A DNA stretch of 16,704 nt from Anaerolineales bacterium (GTDB taxonomy: Bacteria; Chloroflexota; Anaerolineae; Anaerolineales; Villigracilaceae), in NCBI GenBank assembly GCA_025966435.1, contig JAICRQ010000026.1, forward strand, positions 1 through 16,704, in the 5' to 3' direction. Below are positions 1-6,559 of the stretch, in pieces (position 1 is the first letter of the stretch; each line of letters starts with the position of its first letter). A model generated the notes under the pieces. It had not been told where the DNA came from. It did not search any database and saw only the letters and a list, made by a program, of their open reading frames with translations. The position numbers and the translations under genes were made by a program.

Positions 1-561
1 GGGCTTCACAGCGCGATTAAGCTGTTTGGGCAACCGTACGCCCTTGTCACCGAGGAAGTGTATGGCAGGTGCCCGTGGGGCTGGGTCAGTGTTATCGATA
101 TCACAAATGAGTCAGCTCCAAGCGTTGTGGCGGAATATAAGCTCGATCCCTATAACATTCTGGAGCAGTGCGGAGCATTTACTGCGAGTCATTATCGCGT
201 CACAAGTTTCGCCGCGCATAACCCCACTCTGACAAAGAATATTGCGTTCATCACCTGGCATTCGGGAGGCTTGCAGGCTGTTTCCATCCAAGACCCTTTA
301 CAGCCCAGGCAGGTCGCTCAATTCCTTCCGCCGCCCTTGCCCTCGGTCCAAACGGAAGACCCCGTCCTGAGCTCAGGCTTGGATAAGGTCGTCATGTGGA
401 GTTACCCCATTATCAACGACGGTCTTATGTATGTAGTCGATGTGCGTAATGGTTTATATATTCTTCGCTATCATGGACCGTTCGCTGAGGACGTGGCTCA
501 AATTCGCTTTCTGGAAGGCAACTCGAATCTCGGTGAGGCGCAGTTGTGGGAGGTGCAATGA
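1..561 (+). CDS. LVIVD-repeat beta-propeller-like protein, 3' end only
   Basis: The frame is open from the first base to a TGA at 559-561, so the gene begins outside the window; 186 residues are visible. The text has the texture of LVIVD-type repeats: a short strand run of the form V-S-V-I-D-I followed by N-E-S-A-P-S-V-V-A-E-Y, and later Q-A-V-S-I-Q-D-P-L-Q-P-R-Q-V-A-Q-F. In known LVIVD proteins each such unit is a blade of a secreted or surface beta-propeller of unknown function. A GTG at 58-60 could be taken for a start, but the reading frame and the repeat-like text continue upstream without a break. No catalytic motif is visible. The family assignment is by repeat texture only; the partial frame itself is secure. 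Confidence 0.6.
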   Translation, partial: GLHSAIKLFGQPYALVTEEVYGRCPWGWVSVIDITNESAPSVVAEYKLDPYNILEQCGAFTASHYRVTSFAAHNPTLTKNIAFITWHSGGLQAVSIQDPLQPRQVAQFLPPPLPSVQTEDPVLSSGLDKVVMWSYPIINDGLMYVVDVRNGLYILRYHGPFAEDVAQIRFLEGNSNLGEAQLWEVQ

Positions 562-630
562 TGGTCACATTCGGGGGGCAGCGGCTCTCATTTGTTGGTT
601 ATAATCGTTTCGATCGTTAATCTTAATGGT

Positions 631-1476
631 ATGACCTACATCAGTTATATTCCCTCTCCGCCCCTCAATGCCTATATCGAAGACCTCTATTATCTGGACG
701 GCCCCGCACCCTACCCGCGCCAGAAGGCGTTGCCTGTTGCATCGTCGAACTTGATGATCAACATGTTGGGCGACTCATTTGATGCCTATCAACCAGACCA
801 GTCCAAGCCGTTTATCACCTGCACGGATAGCTGGTGGGTAGGAGTATGGGGTACCTATCACAGTGTAGATTGGCAGCCGAGTGTGCGCTTTTTCGGCATC
901 CATTTTAAACCGGCTGGAGCCTATCCGTTCCTGCAACTTCCCCTCTCCAAAATCAATGATCAGGTCGTTCCGCTGGATGCGATCTGGGGACGCTTCGCTT
1001 CCGATCTCCGTGAACGCCTGCTTGCCGCGCCAACCGTACAAGCTGGGTTTGCTCTGTTGGAATGTTTGTTGCTTGGTCGCCTCCGTGAAGCACCGCAAAG
1101 CCTGAAGTTGGTGCAATGTGCCATTGGAGAGATCGCCCGTCAACATGGTTCGTTGTCGATTCGGGCGCTCAGCGATCAGATGGGGGTTAGTCAGAACCAC
1201 CTGAGTACGCAATTCAAACGCCTGGTGGGTATCCCACCCAAAGAGGTGGCACGACTCTGCCGCTTCGCGCGCATTCTGCATTTGATTGACTCAGTGCCGC
1301 TCGTCGATTTGACTTTTATTGCTTATCAATCCGGGTTTTACGATCAGTCCCACTTCAACAGGGATTTTATCTCCTTTACCGGGCACAGTCCCGGCGAGTA
1401 TGTGCAGCTTCGCCATCGTGTGCAGGCAGAACATCCGGAACATGCCCGCGCCTATCGCAACCTGCCAGTTGATTGA
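631..1476 (+). CDS. AraC-family transcriptional regulator
   Basis: A 281-residue regulator. The C-terminal 110 residues form the double helix-turn-helix typical of AraC/XylS: first helix pair around 175-200 (S-I-R-A-L-S-D-Q-M-G-V-S-Q-N-H-L-S-T-Q-F-K) and second around 227-255 with the family signature (Y-Q-S-G-F-Y-D-Q-S-H-F-N-R-D-F...G-H-S-P-G-E-Y). The N-terminal 150 residues look like the sensor half of AraC proteins resembling DUF6597, whose ligand cannot be read from sequence. The frame can be extended to a TTG at 592, but the ATG at 631 starts right where homologous-looking sequence begins. It lies 70 bases after the LVIVD gene and 125 bases before the glycoside hydrolase on the same strand, so it may regulate that gene; this is inference. 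Confidence 0.88.
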   Translation: MTYISYIPSPPLNAYIEDLYYLDGPAPYPRQKALPVASSNLMINMLGDSFDAYQPDQSKPFITCTDSWWVGVWGTYHSVDWQPSVRFFGIHFKPAGAYPFLQLPLSKINDQVVPLDAIWGRFASDLRERLLAAPTVQAGFALLECLLLGRLREAPQSLKLVQCAIGEIARQHGSLSIRALSDQMGVSQNHLSTQFKRLVGIPPKEVARLCRFARILHLIDSVPLVDLTFIAYQSGFYDQSHFNRDFISFTGHSPGEYVQLRHRVQAEHPEHARAYRNLPVD

Positions 1477-1601
1477 ATTTTTACAATCCATCTTTTTCAC
1501 AGTTGTATAAAATAGAAAAGGTCATTTCGTCCAGCTTCTGATTCTGCCGACCAATTGCCGTAAACTTCATCGTTTTTGATGTAGAGAAATGGAGGATGAG
1601 T

Positions 1602-3122
1602 ATGATGCAGAACATGAACTCTCAGGCTCCAGGAGCGTTGATGGTTTCGAAGACCAATCCCCGTTATTTCACTGTTGCCTCTGCCCCTGAACAAAAAGCG
1701 ATCTACCTTACCGGCTCGCACATCTGGAACAACTTCCACGATGGCATGGGTCCCGGCGCGGAGTGCTCTGAAACGCCGGAAGAGTCTGACTTCGATGCCT
1801 ATCTTGCGTTTTTAAAGGAACATAATCACAACTTCATCCGGCTCTGGCGCTGGGAGCAGTTCCAGTCCCAGGCGGCTGGCGGCGGCTATCATCTGTGCAT
1901 GACGCCTCAGCCGTGGGGACGAACCGGTCCCGGAGAGGCAAAGGATGGGAAACCGAAGTTCAACCTGGAAGTCTTCAACGATGCTTACTTTGATCGTCTG
2001 CGCGAGCGTGTCGTCGCGGCTGGTAATGAAGGCATCTATGTGGGCGTGATGCTGTTCGACGGCTGGGCGCTTCACCTCAGCCCCGCGCCAGATCATGTGG
2101 AGGGGCATCCTTTCCATGCGCGGAACAACGTCAATAGTGTGGCGATCGAATCGATCCTGGATCATCAAGTGCTCCCGCTTGACCCAGGTGTGCAGAGGTT
2201 TCAAGAGGCGTACATCCGCAAGGTGGTGGACACCCTCCACGATCTACCGAACGTCCTCTGGGAGGTCGCGAATGAATCCTCGGGCGGCGGGTCGGTGGAC
2301 GAAAGTTTTGCTCAAATGATGGGATATTCCAAAGTGCCAGATTGGGGCGACTCAACGGAATGGCAATACTGGGTGATCGATGTTGTCAAACGGCATGAGC
2401 AGGAGATGGGGTACGACCTACATCCCATGGGCATCACGATGCAATTCCCGGTCAAAGACCAGACGAAGGTTAATGATCCATTGTTCAACAGCAAAGCGGA
2501 ATGGATCTCGCCCGGCTATGACGATGAAATTTTCGCGCAAGGGGGGCATCCAATGGCACCCGGCAGCCCTCCTTCTCGCTGGCTTGATAACCCGCCCCCA
2601 AACGAGGGGAGGAAGGTTGTGATCACGGATACGGATCACTACTCGGGGACAGCGGATGCGTTGTGGGCTTGGAAGTCCTTCCTGCGCGGCCATCATCCGA
2701 TCCTGATGGATTATGGGATCATTGCCGGCGTGAACCCGGCTGATCCTTCAGCGGGAAGCCCGGGTGTTCCGCCGTATGCCGCCTTCGAAGCGGCGCGCTA
2801 TGCCATGGGTGACACATTGCGTTACGCAGAGAAGATGAATCTGATCGAGATGGAACCGCGCACCGATCTGACCTCCACTGGCTTTGCTTTGGCGAGTCCC
2901 GGTCAGGAATATCTCATTCTTCAGTCCGCTGACACCGCTGATCCATTCACCGTGAAGCTGGAGCCTGGCGTGTACACCGTCGAATGGTTTAGTGTTAATA
3001 CCCGCGAGACGAAAATTGACGGGCAAGTAGAAGTGGATAGCGTTGGAGATCCTAAGTTCATGACCCCCTTTGGCGATGGCGGCCCGGCGGTGTTGTATTT
3101 GAAGGCGGCCCGAGCTAGGTAG
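1602..3122 (+). CDS. cellulase-superfamily glycoside hydrolase (DUF4038/PF12904-like), cytoplasmic
   Basis: About 506 residues. The first 400 resemble a (beta/alpha)8 clan-A glycosidase: an early strand (K-A-I-Y-L-T-G-S-H-I-W-N-N), then F-I-R-L-W-R-W-E, then N-V-L-W-E-V-A-N-E-S, where the N-E pair (Glu at about 225) matches the acid/base position of the cellulase superfamily. A later strand V-V-I-T-D-T-D-H may carry the partner carboxylate; I cannot assign the nucleophile with certainty. The last 90 residues (Y-L-I-L-Q-S...V-K-L-E-P-G-V-Y-T-V-E-W-F-S) look like the beta-sandwich (PF12904) often following DUF4038 domains, as in GH140-type apiosidases. No signal peptide is visible, so it probably works inside the cell on imported oligosaccharides. 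GGAGG at 1591-1595 has a six-base gap to ATG 1602; an in-frame ATG at 1596 abuts it and is less likely. Substrate unknown. Confidence 0.82.
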   Translation: MMQNMNSQAPGALMVSKTNPRYFTVASAPEQKAIYLTGSHIWNNFHDGMGPGAECSETPEESDFDAYLAFLKEHNHNFIRLWRWEQFQSQAAGGGYHLCMTPQPWGRTGPGEAKDGKPKFNLEVFNDAYFDRLRERVVAAGNEGIYVGVMLFDGWALHLSPAPDHVEGHPFHARNNVNSVAIESILDHQVLPLDPGVQRFQEAYIRKVVDTLHDLPNVLWEVANESSGGGSVDESFAQMMGYSKVPDWGDSTEWQYWVIDVVKRHEQEMGYDLHPMGITMQFPVKDQTKVNDPLFNSKAEWISPGYDDEIFAQGGHPMAPGSPPSRWLDNPPPNEGRKVVITDTDHYSGTADALWAWKSFLRGHHPILMDYGIIAGVNPADPSAGSPGVPPYAAFEAARYAMGDTLRYAEKMNLIEMEPRTDLTSTGFALASPGQEYLILQSADTADPFTVKLEPGVYTVEWFSVNTRETKIDGQVEVDSVGDPKFMTPFGDGGPAVLYLKAARAR

Positions 3123-3212
3123 TGCGGGACCTTGTAGGATAGCTAATACACCTCTTGCCTCCCCGAACGGCTAGTTTTTGACATCCTGCCAATTGTAGTA
3201 GACTCGAGACGT

Positions 3213-4355
3213 ATGGCAAAGAAACCTCGCGCAACCCAACCACCCGCATCAGCTGCAGAAGATGAGCGTGTAACTACTCTCGAGCTATTTTTTGATCTGG
3301 TCTTCGTTTTTACATTGACCCAGTTGAGTGCACGGCTGCACGAGTCTTTGTCCTGGGAAAGTCTCCTCCAGTCATTTCTGATTTTCATTATCTTATTCTG
3401 GATGTATGGAGGGTACGTCTGGCTGACGAATAGTGTTCCGCCGGTAACCCCTGTGCGCCAGCTTCTGCTGATTGCTGGCATGGCAGCTTTTCTCATCTGT
3501 GCTCTAGCGATTCCAAACAGCTTCCAGGCTACAGGTGTCATATTCGGTGTTGGATACTTGATCGTCATCATTGTCCACGGTTTTATGTATATGCAAGCCG
3601 TAGGCTGGAAGGTCGGTCGCTTTGTGCCGCTGAATTTCGTTTCTGTGGCATTCGTAATCGCTGCCGGGTTCACAGATGGTTTCACACAATATTTCTTCTG
3701 GATTCTTGCTATTCTTTGTCACGTTGTGACGTCCATGTTAAGTTCGGGGATCAGATTCGACATCAAGGTTGGTCATTTCGTGGAGCGGCACGGGCTTTTA
3801 CTGCTCGTCGCCCTCGGAGAATCGATCATCGCAATCGGAGCAGGCATCCAGGATTTGAGTCTCCCATTCATCCTGGCAGCCGTCATGGGTTTGATTCTGA
3901 CGGCTGGTTTATGGTGGATCTATTTCGCACGTGACGAGGAAAAAGCGCGTGATACTATGCATACACGCGCTACCAGCGATCGGCTTCGTCAGGCGCTGGG
4001 TGCTTACTTCTATGCATTCATCCCGATGTTGTTTGGCATCATCCTGATGGCGACTGGCATTGAATCTTCTATCGAGCATCTGACGAAGCAGCTTGATCTC
4101 GCTCATGCCTTCGCGTTTAGCGGAGGTGTGGGGCTCTTCTTGCTCGGTACGATTATCTTTCGAATCGCATCTGGCATCCCGCAAGTTGTGTATCGTTCTA
4201 TAGCGGCTGTTCTCGCGTTGCTCACAGGGCTGATCGGAACTAATATTTCTGCCGGGTTCCAGTTCGTCAGTCTAATCCTTATCGTAATCGGATTGGTGCT
4301 TGCCGAATCCGCCTGGGGTGTCGCCAAGCAATATAAGAAAGTTACTTCGAGCTGA
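3213..4355 (+). CDS. ltrA: LtrA-family (low temperature requirement protein A) membrane protein
   Basis: A 380-residue polytopic membrane protein. After a soluble, basic N-terminus the family hallmark appears at about 27-45 (T-L-E-L-F-F-D-L-V-F-V-F-T-L-T-Q-L), followed by about ten hydrophobic segments and a conserved E-R-H-G-L-L-L-L-V-A-L-G-E-S-I-I-A-I-G stretch in the middle. LtrA was named from a cold-sensitive Listeria mutant; its biochemical role is still unclear. Upstream there is only a weak promoter candidate (TTGACA at 3178-3183) and no clear Shine-Dalgarno sequence before ATG 3213, so a short-leader or leaderless transcript is possible. It converges with the ABC transporter gene, 33 bases apart. 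Confidence 0.9.
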   Translation: MAKKPRATQPPASAAEDERVTTLELFFDLVFVFTLTQLSARLHESLSWESLLQSFLIFIILFWMYGGYVWLTNSVPPVTPVRQLLLIAGMAAFLICALAIPNSFQATGVIFGVGYLIVIIVHGFMYMQAVGWKVGRFVPLNFVSVAFVIAAGFTDGFTQYFFWILAILCHVVTSMLSSGIRFDIKVGHFVERHGLLLLVALGESIIAIGAGIQDLSLPFILAAVMGLILTAGLWWIYFARDEEKARDTMHTRATSDRLRQALGAYFYAFIPMLFGIILMATGIESSIEHLTKQLDLAHAFAFSGGVGLFLLGTIIFRIASGIPQVVYRSIAAVLALLTGLIGTNISAGFQFVSLILIVIGLVLAESAWGVAKQYKKVTSS

Positions 4356-4361
4356 AGTAGG

Positions 4362-4376
4362 CTTCGTTTTGCGAAG
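4362..4376. other. small stem-loop between convergent genes
   Basis: CTTCG (4362-4366) pairs with CGAAG (4372-4376) around a five-base loop, in the 33 bases between the convergent ltrA and ABC transporter genes. The position suits a bidirectional terminator, but the stem is short and no T-run follows on either strand, so the role is weakly supported. Confidence 0.25.
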
Positions 4377-4388
4377 GGCTATCACTCA

Positions 4389-6149
4389 TCAACCCGCAAC
4401 CACCTCAACAACGGCATGATCGAGCTGCAGATTGTATAAACGCGCATAGACTCCGTCGTGTGCTAATAACTCTTCGTGAGTTCCCTGTTCCTCGATGCCT
4501 CGATCGGTCAGGACCAGAATCCGTTTTGCCTTCCGAATCGTGGATAATCGATGCGCGATGATAAACGTCGTGCGGTCCTTGGCCAGGGTTTCCAGCGACT
4601 CCTGCACTACCCGTTCGCTCTCATTATCCAAAGAGCTGGTGGCTTCATCGAAGATGAGCATAGGCGGATTCTTCAGGAATACGCGTGCAATGCTCAGCCG
4701 TTGTTTTTGTCCGCCCGATAGCTTGACTCCGCGTTGACCGATATCCGTTTCATATCCTTTCGGCAGCGACAGTATGAAATCATGCGCATTGGCTTTTTTC
4801 GCCGCGGCGATGATCTCTGCTTCACTGGCATCTGGTCTTCCATAGCGGATATTCTCAATCACAGTGCCCGCGAACAAATAGACATCCTGCTGAACCACAC
4901 CTACATTCCTACGTAGATAACTTAACTTGATATCGCGGATATTGATGCCATCCAACAGGATTGCTCCCTCGCTGACTTCATAAAAACGGGGGATGAGGGA
5001 ACACAAGGTCGTTTTGCCTACGCCAGACAATCCCACGATCGCAACGGTATCTCCGGCGTTGACTGCCATCGAGATGTTCTTCAGGACATGGGCGTGGTCA
5101 TCCCGATAGCGAAATCCGACATTCCTAAATTCGATATTCCCCTGAGCATTCTTGATTTCAATCGCATTGGGAGCGTCCTGAATTTCCGGCTCGATCTCCA
5201 GAATTTCCATAAAGCGTTGGAAACCGGTGACGCCTTCCTGGAACTGTTCTGTCATGTGTGTGAGCTTCTGAATCGGTTCGATGAGATTGCCGATATACAG
5301 TAAAAACGTAATAAGGTCCGCCAGATCTAATCGCGCGTTTACGATATTGACGCCGCCATAAACCACCACGGTCAGAGTGATGAGCTTCGTGACGGCATCC
5401 ACTCCCTGCCAAATGTACGTTTCGTTCAGGTAAATGCTTTTACGGCTTTGCAGGAAGCGGTTGTTTTCGCGGGCAAATTTCTGCCTTTCCGTCTCTTCGT
5501 TCGTAAATGACTTTACAACGCGAATCCCAGCCAATGTATCTTCCACCTGAGCATTGACATCTCCAATTCGTTCCCTGCTTTCCTTGAAGGCAACATTCAG
5601 TTTCCTGGTGAGGTATAAGGAAAAGATCGCCAGGATGGGTAGGAAGAGAAAAACCGCGAGGGTCAACGGGACGTTGATGTTGATCAGGATGATGAAGGCG
5701 CCGATGAACTTCACCGAGTAGATTAGATAGTCCTCTGGAGCGTGGTGATACAACTCTGCCAGGGAAAACAGATCGTTCGTGATGCGCGACAGGAGCTGTC
5801 CCGTCCGTTGGTCGTCATAGAAACGGAAAGAGAGCTTCTGGTAATGGTCGAAAAGCTCCTTACGCATGTCGCTTTCCATCATGGCGCCCATGGCATGACC
5901 GTAATAATCTACGTAGGAATTGCAAGCCGTGTGGATCAGAATAAGTACCAGCATGAGCGTGCCGGTGCGGTAGATTTCACTTAGCGCGTTCGGCATACCG
6001 CCTTCCAGAACTGTTTTTGTGATATAGCGGGTTAGTAGGGGAAAGAGCAGCGTAATGCCAGCGACGAGAAACGCACAAAACATCACGGATAGTAACACCC
6101 TGAGGTAAGGTTTGTAATACGAGAAGAATTTTTTCGTGCGAGAAGACAT
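4389..6149 (-). CDS. multidrug-type ABC transporter, fused permease and ATPase half-transporter
   Basis: A complete 586-residue exporter of the MsbA/BmrA/LmrA type, expected to work as a dimer in the inner membrane and extrude lipophilic compounds. The transmembrane domain (about 15-320) has six hydrophobic segments. The ATPase domain (about 338-580) has every motif intact: Walker A G-L-S-G-V-G-K-T-T at 373-381, Q-loop Q-Q at 420-421, signature L-S-G-G-Q at 477-481, Walker B M-L-I-F-D-E at 497-502, D-loop S-L-D at 506-508 and H-loop His533. An in-frame TAA lies just before the ATG, so the start cannot be further upstream. The likely Shine-Dalgarno GGAG (6161-6164) has a rather long 11-base spacing. 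The gene is the only one downstream of the attenuator-like leader at 6150-6420. The substrate is unknown. Confidence 0.95.
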   Translation of the reverse strand: MSSRTKKFFSYYKPYLRVLLSVMFCAFLVAGITLLFPLLTRYITKTVLEGGMPNALSEIYRTGTLMLVLILIHTACNSYVDYYGHAMGAMMESDMRKELFDHYQKLSFRFYDDQRTGQLLSRITNDLFSLAELYHHAPEDYLIYSVKFIGAFIILININVPLTLAVFLFLPILAIFSLYLTRKLNVAFKESRERIGDVNAQVEDTLAGIRVVKSFTNEETERQKFARENNRFLQSRKSIYLNETYIWQGVDAVTKLITLTVVVYGGVNIVNARLDLADLITFLLYIGNLIEPIQKLTHMTEQFQEGVTGFQRFMEILEIEPEIQDAPNAIEIKNAQGNIEFRNVGFRYRDDHAHVLKNISMAVNAGDTVAIVGLSGVGKTTLCSLIPRFYEVSEGAILLDGINIRDIKLSYLRRNVGVVQQDVYLFAGTVIENIRYGRPDASEAEIIAAAKKANAHDFILSLPKGYETDIGQRGVKLSGGQKQRLSIARVFLKNPPMLIFDEATSSLDNESERVVQESLETLAKDRTTFIIAHRLSTIRKAKRILVLTDRGIEEQGTHEELLAHDGVYARLYNLQLDHAVVEVVAG

Positions 6150-6172
6150 ATATTTGTGATCTCCATAGAATT

Positions 6173-6202
6173 AAAAAAAAAAGCCGCGGGTTAGACCGCG
6201 GC
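6173..6202 (-). terminator. intrinsic terminator in the ABC transporter leader (distal, T2)
   Basis: Reading the minus strand, GCCGCGG (6202-6196) and CCGCGGC (6189-6183) form a perfect seven-base-pair G+C stem with the six-base loop TCTAAC, followed at once by ten T residues (6182-6173). This is a textbook Rho-independent terminator. It ends only 23 bases before the ABC transporter ATG, with no other gene end upstream on that strand to serve, apart from the 20-codon leader ORF. A strong terminator inside a gene's own leader is the core sign of conditional attenuation. Confidence 0.9.
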
Positions 6203-6211
6203 AGGGGCTGG

Positions 6212-6238
6212 GTTCCACACATACTAGCTGGTGGGAAC
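6212..6238 (-). other. leader stem-loop between the two terminator-like hairpins
   Basis: GTTCC and GGAAC (6234-6238 with 6212-6216) pair, extended by CAC/GTG (6231-6233 with 6218-6220) across a one-base bulge. It sits between the proximal and distal terminator-like hairpins of the ABC transporter leader and may be part of the switching fold. Function is inferred from position only. Confidence 0.4.
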
Positions 6239-6275
6239 AAAAACCACGGGATGCCATGCAAAGCACACCCGTGGT
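6239..6275 (-). terminator. terminator-like hairpin in the ABC transporter leader (proximal, T1)
   Basis: On the minus strand ACCACGGG (6275-6268) and CCCGTGGT (6250-6243) form a perfect eight-base-pair stem around a 17-base loop, and the stem runs into a TTTTT tract (6243-6239). The tract is shorter than that of the distal terminator, so this may be a pause or partial terminator. It begins 29 bases after the stop codon of the leader ORF, within reach of a ribosome stalled near that stop. Confidence 0.6.
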
Positions 6276-6303
6276 ATGGATTTAAGTCAACTGGTAGTCG
6301 AAA

Positions 6304-6366
6304 CTAGATGCAGTCTACGGATGCACTCACATAACAGACAATATTCTGTTGAACCATAGCTGACAT
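6304..6366 (-). CDS. 20-residue leader peptide upstream of the ABC transporter
   Basis: A short frame, ATG at 6366-6364 to TAG at 6306-6304, with sequence M-S-A-M-V-Q-Q-N-I-V-C-Y-V-S-A-S-V-D-C-I. The evidence that it is translated is its ribosome site: GGAGGTG (6380-6374) at an ideal seven-base spacing, much stronger than the site of the transporter gene itself. It lies about 50 bases after the predicted transcript start and 29 bases before the first of two terminator-like hairpins. I do not recognise the peptide. By analogy with BmrB of Bacillus and the Erm/Msr leader peptides, it would act in cis by stalling the ribosome when a translation inhibitor is present. The product itself probably has no other function. 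Confidence 0.68.
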   Translation of the reverse strand: MSAMVQQNIVCYVSASVDCI

Positions 6367-6392
6367 GTGAGCGCACCTCCTTCGACGAAAAT

Positions 6393-6412
6393 TTGGTCTT
6401 CTTGCAGACCAG
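6393..6412 (-). other. 5' leader hairpin (P1) ahead of the leader-peptide RBS
   Basis: TGGTCT and AGACCA pair around the loop GCAAGA on the minus strand (6411-6394), right after the predicted transcript start and before the leader-peptide Shine-Dalgarno. The 5' arm overlaps the segment TTAACTGGT (6416-6408), which can instead pair with a region beyond the leader-peptide stop, so two exclusive folds are possible. Confidence 0.45.
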
Positions 6413-6421
6413 TTAAGTCCG

Positions 6422-6450
6422 ACTATAAGAGAACTGGGAAAGATTGTCAA
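6422..6450 (-). promoter_or_regulatory. sigma-70-type promoter of the ABC transporter transcription unit
   Basis: Minus strand: -35 TTGACA (6450-6445), exactly 17 bases of spacer, -10 TATAGT (6427-6422), one mismatch from consensus in the -10. Transcription should start near 6418-6414, giving a leader of about 265 bases before the transporter ATG. A near-consensus promoter implies that the unit is strongly and constantly initiated, which suits control after initiation by the downstream attenuator. Confidence 0.8.
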
Positions 6451-6454
6451 GTAG

Positions 6455-6483
6455 GAAGATTTCTTCGCGGAGCATTCGCTCCG
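6455..6483. repeat. two inverted repeats upstream of the ABC promoter
   Basis: GAAGA-TT-TCTTC (6455-6466) lies 4 bases upstream of the -35 box, and CGGAGC-ATTC-GCTCCG (6468-6483) follows almost directly. Both could be operator sites in the divergent region shared with the amine oxidase gene, or the second could form a hairpin in RNA. The rest of 6484-6559 has two weaker stems (CCCC...GGGG at 6494-6510, ACCG-TTG-CGGT near 6518-6530) and no gene. Confidence 0.35.
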
Positions 6484-6559
6484 ATTATCGCCATCCCCAC
6501 AAGGACGGGGTTGCCACCACCGTTGCGGTCGGCAGTAATACTGGATGGTAGAATGCGGC

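Noticed and set aside
592..630. TTG at 592 as the start of the AraC-family gene.
   Set aside because: The added 13 residues are hydrophobic and unlike the family N-terminus, and there is no suitable Shine-Dalgarno; ATG 631 is the simpler start.
1480..1511. TTTACA and TATAAA as a promoter for the glycoside hydrolase gene.
   Set aside because: The spacing is 20 bases, too long for a normal sigma-70 promoter; an activator-dependent promoter is possible but cannot be shown from sequence.
3178..3204. TTGACA and TAGACT as the promoter of the ltrA-family gene.
   Set aside because: The spacer is only 15 bases and the -10 matches four of six positions; mentioned with the gene but not listed as a feature.
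6171..6257. A 28-codon minus-strand ORF running from inside the first leader hairpin through the second terminator to its T-run.
   Set aside because: It has no ribosome binding site, begins within a hairpin loop and ends in T10-derived phenylalanine codons; the frame is a by-product of the terminator sequences.
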